This document shows, in pieces, positions 53,502-64,000 of a stretch of 64,000 nt of DNA (position 1 is its first letter; each line of letters opens with the position of its first letter). The notes below the pieces were generated by a model. That model was not told where the DNA came from. It ran no database searches and saw only the letters and a program-made list of their open reading frames with translations. The DNA is from Breviolum minutum Mf 1.05b.01 (taxonomy: Eukaryota; Sar; Dinophyceae; Suessiales; Symbiodiniaceae): positions 11,157-75,156 of the forward strand of contig DF239118.1 of NCBI GenBank assembly GCA_000507305.1, written 5' to 3'. The position numbers were made by a program, and so were the translations under genes.

Positions 53502-53553
53502 CTGACCCATAATTTGAGAGTCAAAAAAAATTCAGAGTCATTTTCCACAGCCC
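53502..53553 (-). repeat. Right terminal inverted repeat of the 24.3-kb element
   Basis: Reads ...GAGAGTC, eight A, TTCAGAGTCATTTTCCACAG then CCC on the plus strand, the inverted counterpart of the left end. Outside it the sequence continues CCTTGATTGATTG. Confidence 0.85.
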
Positions 53554-54060
53554 CCTTGATTGATTGTTTCTTGTATTTCCGTTGCTGTTACTTTTTTGTT
53601 GGCTTCTAGTGACTTTTTTAGTGTCTCTTTGTTGATGTTTCATTGTTGTTTGGGTGTTTTTCTTGTTTATGTTCACTCTTTTGGCTGACTTTATTTTGTT
53701 GCTTTTTGGTTGAAACCCAAAAACATCCAGCCAACCAAAATGCCTTGACTTGAGTGGATTCCGTGGTATTTTTCTGGGCAATTCACAGCTGAGGAATCGA
53801 CTTCGCGGTTCGCATCAAGATTCCCATCCTGCGTGATTTTTCTGCTGAGAACATGGGGACCAACTCGTCTGCCAGTCCGGGTGCTGTTGGAACCCTAAGG
53901 AATGGTGTTTTTAGGCACCCCTTACCATCCATTCACCCCTTGGAAGATCCAGGTATGTGATATGTGAGTGTATGTTACTACTTCCACAAGAGTTCTTTGC
54001 CAAGATGTTGCTTGAGTTGGAAGTGAGCTTCATGACATGTTCAAAGAGGTTGAAGTATGA

Positions 54061-54150
54061 TACTGTTGATGGTTCAGAAATCCCATTCCCATCTACCTGG
54101 GATGTATAAAACCCCTGTAACTAATGGGATAAACTACCAAACTCCAAATT
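54061..54150. mobile_element. MITE family C, copy 2 (truncated or rearranged)
   Basis: Starts TACTGTTGATGGTTCAGAAA. The inner ACCTGGGATGTATAAAACCC is the reverse complement of the interior of the other copies, so the centre is inverted or the right arm is lost. Confidence 0.45.
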
Positions 54151-54495
54151 CCAAATCAACATGGGTGTCACCTCCTCAAGGCTGAGACGCGCATAGCCCA
54201 GCCTGACAATTTGATCAAAAGGAACAAGTTTTTTCTTTACATGTTTACATAGACCGACCGTATACCTTTATATTCGCCATGTTTGTTGCACATTTGACAT
54301 GAAAACTCCTAAGACTTCTTGAGTATAGCAAGCTATCATCTCACAATATCTGCGAAATCAAATTGAAAAGCAAAGTTTCAACACAGCCGTCGCCGTTGCC
54401 TATCACCAGAGAGCTTGCCCCATCCAATCACATTCTCAGGAAGGTCCTAGCTCAGAGAAATCTTCTCCAAGTCGGACTGCTCAAGACGTGAAAGT

Positions 54496-54864
54496 ATGCA
54501 ACATACAGATCACTTTGAACCACCAGGTTGGTTGTTTTCTGAAAAAAACACAAGTGTAATATCTGAGAGGATGATGAAATCTTGGGTAGATCACATCATC
54601 GAGCAGAACAAGCAGAAAGAAGGTTCATTAGATTGCCAAGCCAAAAACTGCAGCTTTTCTGTAGATTCGTGCAGTGTCATGTTTGCAAGATGGGTGAATC
54701 CGGGAAAGCATTCAATCAACACCGTTGAATCAAGGCGAATTTGGAAGTATCCCTACCTGGAAACTGAAACAACCAGTTATACATGTTTCAATTGGATCAT
54801 TCCAAATCCTTACATGGGAAATGGTTCTTTCACCTTTTCCATCCATTTTAAACTGGTGGTTTAG
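54496..54864 (+). CDS. Possible ORF of unknown function (weak)
   Basis: 122 codons, including MQHTDHFEPPGWLFSEKNTS, then MMKSWVDHIIEQNKQKEGSL and RRIWKYPYLETETTSYTCFN. Mixed composition, but no splice context, homolog or neighbour supports it. It lies about 940 bp outside the large element. Confidence 0.2.
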   Translation: MQHTDHFEPPGWLFSEKNTSVISERMMKSWVDHIIEQNKQKEGSLDCQAKNCSFSVDSCSVMFARWVNPGKHSINTVESRRIWKYPYLETETTSYTCFNWIIPNPYMGNGSFTFSIHFKLVV

Positions 54865-55714
54865 AGTTCCGGGTACATGTTTAACTACCAGTTGACACAA
54901 AAGGTTGGCAAATTCATGAAGAGATCTCAATGTGAAGCATGTCAGTAAAGTCACCAGGGAAGTGATGTCTTCTACAAATGGCGCCTTAACAACAATGAAT
55001 TATGCATCCAAACAAAGATCGTGGATATGCTTTGAAAGGTGGCTAAACTCATATGTTCGGCTAGGAAATTCCAATGTTTGATTGGAAAATTGGCGAGAAA
55101 TCCCTTGAATTATCATTGCTGAATAGGTGTCAGTTTTTGAAGGCTAGTACTTAACGGCAAAACTTTGAGAACATGCCGCATTTCAAAAAACATGTGCGTG
55201 AACAGAGTAAACAAAGATTTAATGAACCAAACTTCCAAACATTTCATTGATTCATACTTGAAGATTGGTAGCTACATTGTGGCTACACAATACCTGGGTA
55301 GACAAGTCACTAACTTGGTCCTCCAATACCTTGAGAAATGCCTGGAAAAGTAGTTGCTTACTAAACATGACTCAACTGCTGTACCTTTTGGCTACACTAC
55401 CTGGTACACGATATATATATATATATACACTTAGTTTGGAAGATAAGTGGCTTGTCTCCCACAATGGTCATCTCACAACTTTCATATTTCATGATGGAAA
55501 TTTTCAGTCATCTTTCCAACAGTTCAGGATATCCATACCCATTTTTTCCATACGAGTTCCGCCCGCCTGATCTTTGGTGAGTTTGCAGGAGTAAAGGCAA
55601 ACAACCATGGCCAAGAGAATCGGAAGGTATCTCAGCGATAAAAGTTGACCCCATGAAGTTCCGGTGCACCGACTTTCGACGATTTGTCAAGAGAGTTGGA
55701 CACAAAATCCATCT

Positions 55715-55818
55715 TACTGTTGATGGAAGAATTCCGGCCAACCAGTTGATATGGTTAATCTCCAACTATTTCCATGGTTTTGTACATCCCAGGTGCAGGA
55801 TCTCTTCCATCAACAGTA
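55715..55818. mobile_element. MITE family C, copy 3 (16-bp perfect arms)
   Basis: TACTGTTGATGGAAGA (55715-55730) and TCTTCCATCAACAGTA (55803-55818) are exact reverse complements. The interior carries GGTTTTGTACATCCCAGGTG as in the other copies. Confidence 0.75.
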
Positions 55819-56820
55819 TCAAATATTGATTCAATACGAGTGTATCTTTTAAAAAGTAGAACCTTGTGGTTGTCTGAATCTTTTACGATTTCAAATGCGT
55901 ACACCTATAACATTTTAGAGATCCATGGAATTCTTTAACTTCACAGAAAATTCCCATCCTGGCCCATCCTGGGTGGCTGAAAGCTCGAAAACTTCCATCT
56001 GATTTGGATGGAATTTCAGGGTCTCCATTTCCTCTCAACATGTTGGACAAAACACAACCAGTTGATATGAGACATATCCCCCAATAAATCTAGTTTTATC
56101 GTATGACTCCCCAAAAGTACCGGCTTTTTGCCCATCAATTTGCATCATCTACAGTCAGGTTCTACTCTCCAATCAACTCATCCCATGACCATCCATCATC
56201 AGAATTTAAGGTATTCTCTCCTGAACCATTCAATCATCCTTCAAAAATCCCCTGCCCTAATAATGCCTGCGATTTTTTTTGGGAGGAGTTGCATTGGGGG
56301 GAATACCCTTAAATTCCCATGAATCCAGCTTTGTCTCTAAGGCTACCAGACCCCAAGACAAGGACAGTCAGCAACGCTTTCTGACGATGCTCCACCAACT
56401 GGGCATTGGAAAGGGGTTTCGGTCTCAAGAATTAAAAACAAAAACAACTACCTCTACGGGGTGTAAGAAGCGTCCTATCAATTGAAACACAACATCAAAT
56501 TCATATGAATTAAAGTCATTAGAGTACAAGTGAATGAATTCATGGCATAAATACAAAGCCCAAGAATTGTCATTGAAAAGTGGTTGTAAGGCCGCAACCC
56601 CCTTTTTCACCACAACCATCTCACTTTAGCCTACTTCAGTGACGCATGTTTCAGTACAGTAGTTTTTCCATGATGAAAACTTTGAAAACTTGTATTGGGA
56701 GGGAACTACGGTGCATCCCCAAGTTCATAGTCCCCTACTAAAACAGTCACTAGTCACATGTCCTCCTAAGCACTGGAATCTTGTGAGGTTGCCACACCCA
56801 ACAGCTACATTTTAGAACTA

Positions 56821-56935
56821 CCTTTCCCTAAAACTAACAGCAAAAGCCCCTGAAAATAGGCAATTCCCAAAAGGAAATGTCATCTTCCAACCATCCATTT
56901 TTAGGGACTACCGCTAGTTTTGGCGAAATTAAGGG
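56821..56935. mobile_element. MITE family B, copy 7 (degraded)
   Basis: CCCTAAAACTAACAGCAAAA at the left and CCGCTAGTTTTGGCGAAATT at the right. The interior CCCAAAAGGAAATGTCATCT and TTCCAACCATCCATTTTTAG matches the copy at 5240. Confidence 0.55.
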
Positions 56936-58502
56936 TTTGGGAGCTCAGGTATCATACCTTCGGATCCCACCTTTCAAAACCTCTCCACGCATTTCTTGGC
57001 GGGTTTTAAAGTTGATTGGGAAAAAAAAGGTCCCCCAAAAGACGTGAAAACACCAAAAAACATGGGATGATTGGGATTTAAACATCATCCAATCTATTAC
57101 TCTCAGATTATGTTTAATATAAAACTCGATTCTAAAAACTGTTTTTTATTCCATAAAGCATCTAACTTCAAAACAGCTCGGGTGCCACCGGTCAATGGAT
57201 GAACATAATTATCATTGCCCCCAACTTTCCAACTTGCCACCGGACCTCATTGCCGTAGAGGTAAAATGCTGTTCCACCAGGTAAGGCCAAGGTAGCCGAA
57301 ATGGTCATGAGATTTTCGATCCAATGTACATGAGGCCAAGTGTAGGTCACCTGAGTATCGAAATGCTTGGGCAGCAGCTAGGTCCGCATTTTCTTGCGGT
57401 TGAATTTGGAAGAATGGTGTAGCCAAGCATGTCATATGCCTTCATTTTGATCCAATTTTGAGTCCAATTGCAAGGATAAACAGGTGTATCTTCAGAAAAC
57501 TCATATCCAATTCTGACTAGAATATATGTATATATATATACATAGATATCCACCCTCCCCAATAACAAACTCAATATAGTGTCACTTTCTTACCACCATG
57601 AAATCTGGGAATCATTCAATTTTTGCTTTCTCCCAAAGCCTGATACTAAACATCCCTTCCTAAACTATTTGAAACGCGAACTTCAGTGTGAAATTCACAT
57701 GGAACTTCACCCATATCAATCATTTTCAGTGACAACACTCTTTTAAACTTACCATCTTAGATTTTAAGATCTGGAAGTCACCTTTGAACAAAAAACAAAA
57801 AACTCCTCAACTCAACAAGCGGCAAACTATGCGCAACTGCAAGCTATGTGTTTTCCAAGGTAAGGATCTATACATATCCAACTCAGATCTGGGATTCCCA
57901 TACCCATATAGGTAGCAGCACCATAAAAACCACCCAGGCAATACGCAACCAATGCCTGGTGTTTTCGGTGTGTTGGTTGGCTTGAGGTAACAAGCGGTGA
58001 CACATGTTTGGGTAAATGTATGGTTATATAAATGCGTTGTGTGTGAGTGTGTGTGCCAAGATGTGCTGAAAGATGTGTGAACATGCAGTTCATTGATATG
58101 AAAAAGAGAAAACATGAGGTTTATTGGTCAGCTTTTTGGTACTGCCACTCGTATCAAATACTATCCATTTCATGTCTCAAATGTAGGCAGGTTGATTCTT
58201 AAATACTTACAGCATCTGTAGTGGGGTGGTGAGTAACCGCAGTGACTATTAATTCACGATCCAAACAAAACAAGTGACAAAAAACCACCAGCCTCTTTAC
58301 TTAAGTCTTGTGACAGTCAAATCTCAAGACAGAACTTTCCTGAACAACTTTACTGTGTTTATATGAAATGGATTCACCGGAAATCAAATTACGAATTTTG
58401 TTCACATCAACATATGGATTGAAATCGATTCGGAGCAATCCATATCAATCTCTAAATCATACGAATAACACCGTCCTCAAATTTCACTTCCAACAGGAAT
58501 CT

Positions 58503-58612
58503 GTCGATGAAAGAAATCCAGCACCAGTCAATAGGTAGTGTATCCCAGCACTTACAGGGTTTTATACCTTCCAGGTGGTGCAATATTCAATCGATATTTC
58601 AACCATTTCCCT
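58503..58612. mobile_element. MITE family C, copy 4
   Basis: GTCGATGAAAGAAATCCAGC...ACC at the left, CAGGGTTTTATACCTTCCAG inside and GGTGGTGCAATATTCAATCG at the right, a diverged copy of the element at 17209. Confidence 0.5.
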
Positions 58613-59795
58613 TACATCTCTGCTGGAACCGCTGCCTTTCAATCGTTGCGTCCGGTGCCAGAGCCACCTGGGCGCTTCACCAACTTGGATTTTGGGACCA
58701 TTAAACAAACAGCCAAGTTGGAGGATTCTCCTCGGTTGCCTTACCTTTTTTGGAGGGGGGGAGGCTACCTGTTGTGAGATCATCAACTCTGCCCCAAAAA
58801 AGAGGCAGGTGAAATTCGTTTAAAAAAATCATAATATTGAGGATCTTAATATGGCAGAAACTCCAGAAACCCCAACTGACATGTTGGGGTCATCCTTCCT
58901 TAATTCCAAGAAATCATCTCAAATCAAGATCTATTGGACTCAAATCGTTGCTTGCAGTGTTTTTTCTTGCAAAAAAACTGAGTTTCCCAGCAATACACCC
59001 AGCCAACACCTGTGGCTTCAGGGGAGGAAGAGAAACACCCCTTAGCCATCCCTTAGCCACTGTAATAGCTGCCGTTTTCGCAAGGAATATTCAAACATCA
59101 TTCTGCAACATTCCCCCCTGTAAAAGTCTGATTCTATGCACAAACATTGGTTGTGACGTCAGGCTTGACCCTCATTGTGAACTGATATAAGCTGCAGAAA
59201 CACATTTCCAATGACATTTGACATGATTTCAAGGTGGTGGTGACTTGTCGAATGGTAAGGACTTGGGTGCTTAAACAGTTTTGATAGCTTGTGACAATGG
59301 GTTTGACACTCTTGTGAAGATGTCTTCGATTCTCTGCTAAAATGCAACAGAATGCTTAGCATGAACAAGACCACTACAAGATCTGCTAAAAGATTGGCAA
59401 GTTCTCGTGGTTCTCATGGACGTTCTCATCATCCTCCCACAATTGAATTCATAATGGTAATGATAATCATGACAACACTGCTACCTTCGATCAAAGATCA
59501 AGAACAACTACAATGAGAACCACAAACAATGATGTAAAGTACAACTTTGAGGCACAAACGCAATAGTTAATCTATACACATATACATATACCAAAATTAG
59601 AGATATCATCGTGTTTACCCTTCAAACTGGGTCCCTCCAATATTGGTTTCCTTTCATCTAGGGTCATTTTCCACTTCGATAATTATGGGAGAAAGGTTCT
59701 TCACAACTTTCCCACACGCCTTGATCAGAAAATCAAAGGCCCACCACCAAGGCTTACGATTCGATGCATCCTTCACCAAGTGAAGTCAAGGTGTA

Positions 59796-59910
59796 TTACC
59801 CGGCCCCGAAAAAAATAACAGTTTGCACTGGAAAATCACCACTTTTAATAGGGGATACATCTTCAAACGGTTGCATTCTCCATTGTCATGTTAGTTTTCA
59901 GGGGTGTTTG
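59796..59910. mobile_element. MITE family B, copy 8
   Basis: TTACCCGGCCCCGAAAAAAA...TAACAG at the left and TGTCATGTTAGTTTTCAGGG...GTG at the right, with the family core CACCACTTTTAATAGGGGAT. A second partial copy follows to about 59998 (CATTTTCGGAGGGTAC). Confidence 0.55.
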
Positions 59911-60417
59911 CCAGGTAAAAATGATGATTGGAAGACTAGCCGTTCCTTTTCAAATGGTCTCCTTTCAGGGGACATTTGTTCATTTTCGGAGGGTACATCA
60001 ACTTTACTGGCTATAACTGGGCAACATTTTAGTTTGGCAAAGCTGATGTAATCTTGAGATGATTGCTCAACGTCTTCCAAATGCACAGAAAGCTCCCTAG
60101 ACTTTCACAATGGTCTGTTTGGTGGCTTGGTGGCCAGCTTGATAGTGATTTAAAAGAAACGAGTATCCACGCTGGATTCAATCAATGATCACATGAACAT
60201 GCCATGGTTTTGTTTGATGCTTCCTAAGATTCCTTTAGGAGTTTAAACTCTTCAATCTTGGAAAAGGAAGACGTGAAGCATGAACCTGAAATCACGTTTG
60301 ATATCCAACATGTATAGGATTATGAAAAAAACATAATAACATATATCTACAAATTGAACAAAAACACATACATCATCTTTAGTCTACATTTACAGCATTA
60401 TATAATAATTACTAAAA

Positions 60418-61395
60418 GGCTTGTTGTGGGTTGCGGATTTTGCACGTTTGGGGACCCACTAACTCTATAATTAGTAAGGATTGTATGCAATCCAGAACTC
60501 ACAGCAAGCCTTTCATGAGTCATAGCCATGCATCTGCCTCATGTACTNNNNNNNNNNNNNNNNNNNNNNNNNNNNNNNNNNNNNNNNNNNNNNNNNNNNN
60601 NNNNNNNNNNNNNNNNNNNNNNNNNNNNNNNNNNNNNNNNNNNNNNNNNNNNNNNNNNNNNNNNNNNNNNNNNNNNNNNNNNNNNNNNNNNNNNNNNNNN
60701 NNNNNNNNNNNNNNNNNNNNNNNNNNNNNNNNNNNNNNNNNNNNNNNNNNNNNNNNNNNNNNNNNNNNNNNNNNNNNNNNNNNNNNNNNNNNNNNNNNNN
60801 NNNNNNNNNNNNNNNNNNNNNNNNNNNNNNNNNNNNNNNNNNNNNNNNNNNNNNNNNNNNNNNNNNNNNNNNNNNNNNNNNNNNNNNNNNNNNNNNNNNN
60901 NNNNNNNNNNNNNNNNNNNNNNNNNNNNNNNNNNNNNNNNNNNNNNNNNNNNNNNNNNNNNNNNNNNNNNNNNNNNNNNNNNNNNNNNNNNNNNNNNNNN
61001 NNNNNNNNNNNNNNNNNNNNNNNNNNNNNNNNNNNNNNNNNNNNNNNNNNNNNNNNNNNNNNNNNNNNNNNNNNNNNNNNNNNNNNNNNNNNNNNNNNNN
61101 NNNNNNNNNNNNNNACATATTACAAAATTATATATTTTCATCTTTTGCAGTATACAATTATTTATATAAATCCGTTGTCAATTTATTCTAATTGGTGTAA
61201 TCCCGGTGACTTAAAGTATTCAAATAAAAATTGAATTTATTTTTATCTTTATCTTATTTTTTTTTGTATTGTTGCTTTGTATTGTTCATCATCACGTAAG
61301 TTTATCTTTTCTTTTAAAACATCCTACGTTTAATCTTCAATCATCTTTCAGATTAATCCTCCAAACCCTTGAATTTTTACAACCCACAACAAGCC
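60418..61395. repeat. 16-bp inverted repeat flanking the second assembly gap
   Basis: GGCTTGTTGTGGGTTG (60418-60433) is the exact reverse complement of CAACCCACAACAAGCC (61380-61395). The region between contains the gap and unusually AT-rich DNA after it. This could be the ends of an unresolved element. Confidence 0.5.
60548..61114. other. Assembly gap
   Basis: 567 N. Left edge ...CTCATGTACT, right edge ACATATTACAAAATTATATA. No microsatellite is visible at the edges. Confidence 0.95.
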
Positions 61396-61478
61396 CCTCT
61401 CAATAATTATATGAAAGTAAACTACCACCCCCAAACCATTCCTCTCTTTTTTTCACTTTACATGCAACTTGATTTACA

Positions 61479-61625
61479 ATGACTCGAAACAACGCCGACG
61501 CCACTGGGCCCCCAAACGAAGCAAGCGGAGAAAGCACCCGCGGTGTATGGCCCAATGAGCTGCGCAGCCTCTTCAGCTGGGTTTATGGTGCCAATATACC
61601 AAACGTTACAACAACAATAATATAG
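61479..61625 (+). CDS. Short ORF/first exon, unknown
   Basis: 48 codons: MTRNNADATGPPNEASGEST, then RGVWPNELRSLFSWVYGANI. A G+C-rich, protein-like island directly after an AT-rich leader. The N-terminus resembles a disordered leader before a folded domain, as in retrotransposon Gag starts or nuclear proteins. Downstream DNA holds repeated TATAGCAAC(T/A) words and no continuation was found. Confidence 0.3.
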   Translation: MTRNNADATGPPNEASGESTRGVWPNELRSLFSWVYGANIPNVTTTII

Positions 61626-61766
61626 CAACAGAAAAGATCAAACCACCAGAATGAAAATAATGTTATAATAGCAACTGAAATAGTACCAGCATTCAAGATA
61701 GCAACAATGATATAGCAACTGAATAATACAAGACCTTGGTTTTGTTCAATTATTGATGTTACCTGT

Positions 61767-61838
61767 TAGCCCTGCCTAAACACTGTAATAGTATTTTTTT
61801 GATAGGATTCCCACTGTGAACCAAGGTTTTGGCGACCC
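61767..61838. mobile_element. Repeat family D, copy 3
   Basis: AGCCCTGCCTAAACACTGTA at the left and CCCACTGTGAACCAAGGTTT...TGG at the right, matching the copies at 16739 and 18042. Confidence 0.5.
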
Positions 61839-61839
61839 C

Positions 61840-64000
61840 AAACATATACAAACTTCAATATATTACCAGATTGAAAATAAACGCCCCCATTGTTTTTTGT
61901 TTCATATTGATCTTGGTAGTATTGTTGATGGTTTAGGTTGGGAAAGTCGGGTATGTATCACATCATCACAACATGTTATGCATATACACATTGTTTAGTC
62001 ATCTTGTTAGGTTACCTTTGTTTACAAAGAAGCAATGGTTTCTGACTGGATGTACTTGACCAAATCACCCCTGTGACCTAAACAACCACAAGAAGTGTAG
62101 ATTGTGGAGACAACTGGAAGAATCTAAACACACAGCAACGCAGTAATAATACCCATAGGATCAATGTGTGGTATATTTATCTACATTTGTGGCCATACAT
62201 CTACACAGCAACCTATCTAGGCTCTTTTGTCTAAACTCAAAACCACATTCTTTGGGGGAACATTTTGGGACCATTAAAAATCCGTCCTAATCATTTTACA
62301 AGTGAGGATCAGCAGTTTGGTTGCTGCACAAATTTGCCCATGAACATACAATGCTCATGGCAAAAAATTCAGGTACCCCCTCAAGAATAGAAATCACCAG
62401 CCACGTCTTTTTCATCTCATTTTTCGTATTCCCAAATCCCTCTTTTTTTTGCCCCCCAAAATCTCATTTTTGAACCACGGCCTTGCAGTTAACCACGGGA
62501 CCCCTTCGTTGCACCTGCACTCGAAGTTGGAGTTGAGGTACCAGCATCTCTAAGGATGGCAACTCCACTGATGGCCTTGAGTTTGCAAGGTTTGAGTCGC
62601 TTAGCAGCACTGGATACAGGAAAAATCACCGATCAAAAAGACCCATGGTTCGAAAGGCACATCACCTTTATTCCTACCGAGCGCATTTTTCTTTTTTTGA
62701 GGTTGAAGATGTGTTTTCAAAAAAAAAGTAGCCGCAGTCAAAGAAACGTATTCGAAAGAAACGTGATCGAAATATCGAATATACAGTATATATGTATATG
62801 AAACATCATTCAACAACATGTTGAAGTTGTTTGCATTTCGCACGGCACCAAAGACATGGCAAGAGTATGCAAGAGTAAGCCATTGCCTTAATGAGCGAAT
62901 TCCTGTACCCCTGGTCAAATTCAAAGATGGCACAACTACCAAAAGGTAATTGAGGGGTCAGGGCCCATAGAAACCAATGGAATTGCTTCCTTATTACATC
63001 CAAAATGCTTTTCAACAGACTGTTCACATAGTTTAGGCAAACAACATTTAAGTGAAACTATTTCTTGATTCATCAACCTGAGAAAACAGGTGGGTTTGCC
63101 TACCAATTCTGGACAACACAGTGAAGTCGAAGGATCTATATTTACATTTTAAAGCAACCCTTGGAGAGGTACTGAACCTCAACTTTGGGATTCTAAGCGA
63201 GTTTTTGTGCCATTTTTTGAAAAAAAAAACCTCCAAAACAAACACAAACAAACATATCATGCAAAAAAAATACCCTGCAGACCATCCACCACCATCACCA
63301 TCCCAAAATTTCCCATCCACCACTGGGATCTCCGGACACCGCCACGTCAAGCCATGGAAGTCCCGCAATGCCAGCAAAGCCATGGGTCTCGGTGAAAGCA
63401 TAACGCCTCAGGTGTTTCCAATTGAATAGTGACGCATCCATGTAGGGTATGTTTAACTACATTTGGTTGATTTCTATGGCAAATGTAGTTAAACATACCC
63501 TACATGGCAATGGATGGTATGGGTGATGTTGACCCCCAACTGCCGCAATATACAATGACAAGAATCCTGCATCATCTGCGAAATGGTGTGTCTTGGGAAA
63601 TAGCTGCAACTATGACACTTTAGGATCGTTATCTTGAAGGTGTTCATCTTTCAAATTGAGCAATTTGCACCTTTGAAAAGGATTGAGAAGGTATCCTTTC
63701 CTTTTGGGTTGCAAAGTGTACCTCCCCGAACAATTAACATGGACACCAACCCAATCCGATATTTTAAGGGCGACTCCATTTCCAAAATCCATTATTTTAA
63801 GGGTTCATCCAAACTTTCCACCCCAACAAAAACCGAGATAGATTTCCCTTTTCCAAACCCAACCCCAAACCAGCGTGTTCAATGCAAGTAGCGTGCAGAC
63901 CGTAACAGGATGCGCCAAGAACAAAGGACTTATTGGATTTTCAGCAGCCTGAAGAAACTTTTGAGTTGGCAAAGTTGTTTCTTGTGGGGTTCGAAAACTA
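61840..64000. other. Gene-poor right edge of the window
   Basis: No supported exon. Contains the perfect hairpin at 63438 and a degraded family-B MITE at about 63718-63810 (CCTCCCCGAACAATTAACAT...GG, ending in TTAAGGG). Confidence 0.4.
63438..63507. repeat. Perfect 27-bp hairpin
   Basis: The arms 63438-63464 (starting CCATGTAGGGTATGTTTAAC) and 63481-63507 (ending GTTAAACATACCCTACATGG) are exact reverse complements around a 16-base loop. Confidence 0.85.

Larger units (their letters stand above)
29274..53553. mobile_element. 24.3-kb element with terminal inverted repeats (putative giant DNA transposon)
   Basis: The left end (29274 onward) and the reverse complement of the right end (53553 leftward) both begin GGGCTGTGGAAAATGACTCT, continue through an eight-T run into ACTCTCAAATT, and reach TGGGTCAGT, about 52 bp with two mismatches. 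Inside both ends are related motifs (TACTTTGTGACTCGTGA-like, TATCCTTCGGACATTTTCATC and CGTCCGACG). Coding signal inside is dense and almost wholly on the minus strand, unlike either flank. Contents include a DUF7869-type protein, an OTU-like protease, a C5 DNA methyltransferase and several unknowns. No adjacent target-site duplication was found. Boundaries are sequence-supported; mobility is inferred. Confidence 0.8.
53554..60547. other. Right host flank, gene-poor
   Basis: AT-rich DNA like the left flank, with MITE families B and C and short AT-dinucleotide tracts (55411-55430 and 57525-57545). No exon with convincing splice signals was found. Confidence 0.4.

Noticed and set aside
29274..53553. 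Interpretation as an integrated giant virus or Maverick/Polinton
   Set aside because: No capsid, protein-primed polymerase, packaging ATPase or retroviral-type integrase was seen; genes are intron-split and the ends are about 52 bp rather than several hundred. The virus-type block at 1-2.5 kb is separate.
60431..61234. Long frames spanning the second gap
   Set aside because: Over 180 of the residues are undetermined; the known edges are AT-rich and not protein-like.
1..64000. CRISPR arrays, tRNA, rRNA genes and bacterial operons
   Set aside because: No regularly spaced identical repeats with unique spacers, no tRNA cloverleaf or rRNA-like conserved blocks noticed, and the intron/MITE structure is eukaryotic.
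1..64000. Dinoflagellate spliced-leader relic (CCGTAGCCATTTTGGCTCAAG-like)
   Set aside because: No full or clear partial match was seen on either strand, so it cannot be used to fix the organism.

Overview
This is a eukaryotic scaffold segment, not a prokaryotic one. Coding signal occurs as short exons with GT...AG boundaries (often GTGAGT donors), separated by AT-richer DNA full of small inverted-repeat elements, with two assembly gaps (44944-45235 and 60548-61114). The organism is probably a protist or alga. A dinoflagellate is my best guess (about 0.5). It rests on the proteins of the central element: a DUF7869-type protein, a plant/algal-style C5 cytosine methyltransferase, a KRPA/KKPA lysine-alanine-proline protein, and an intron bounded by direct repeats. 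No spliced-leader sequence was seen, so the lineage stays open.

Layout. (1) 1-2.5 kb: an intronless, AT-rich virus-type block with a superfamily 1 helicase (5' end cut by the window) carrying a C-terminal Zn/HNH-like module, then a GIY-YIG endonuclease. The endonuclease stop codon lies inside a 13-bp perfect hairpin of the kind giant viruses use to end transcripts. This looks like an endogenous fragment of a protist giant virus, virophage or polinton-like virus. (2) 2.5-29.27 kb: host DNA with a few plausible exons (near 7.5, 13, 19.5, 25 and 27.1 kb) and at least four families of MITE-like elements. (3) 29274-53553: a 24.3-kb block bounded by matching terminal inverted repeats of about 52 bp, denser in coding sequence and visibly richer in G+C than its flanks. 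Nearly all coding signal in it is on the minus strand. (4) 53.55-64 kb: host-type DNA with more MITE copies, a gap and no confident gene.

The central block is the main discovery candidate: a large DNA-transposon-like element. It encodes a DUF7869-family protein with RNase H-like acidic motifs (the best transposase candidate), an OTU-like cysteine protease, a possible Rossmann-type methyltransferase, a split but recognisable C5 cytosine DNA methyltransferase (motifs IV, VI, VIII and IX/X in order), a basic KRPA-type protein and about ten unrecognised exons. Near-palindromic CGTCCGACG/CGTCGGACG words occur near both ends and shortly upstream of several of its genes. They may be shared promoter or transposase-binding sites. 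The protease and the DNA methyltransferase would be passengers able to change host silencing or protein turnover; that role is inference.
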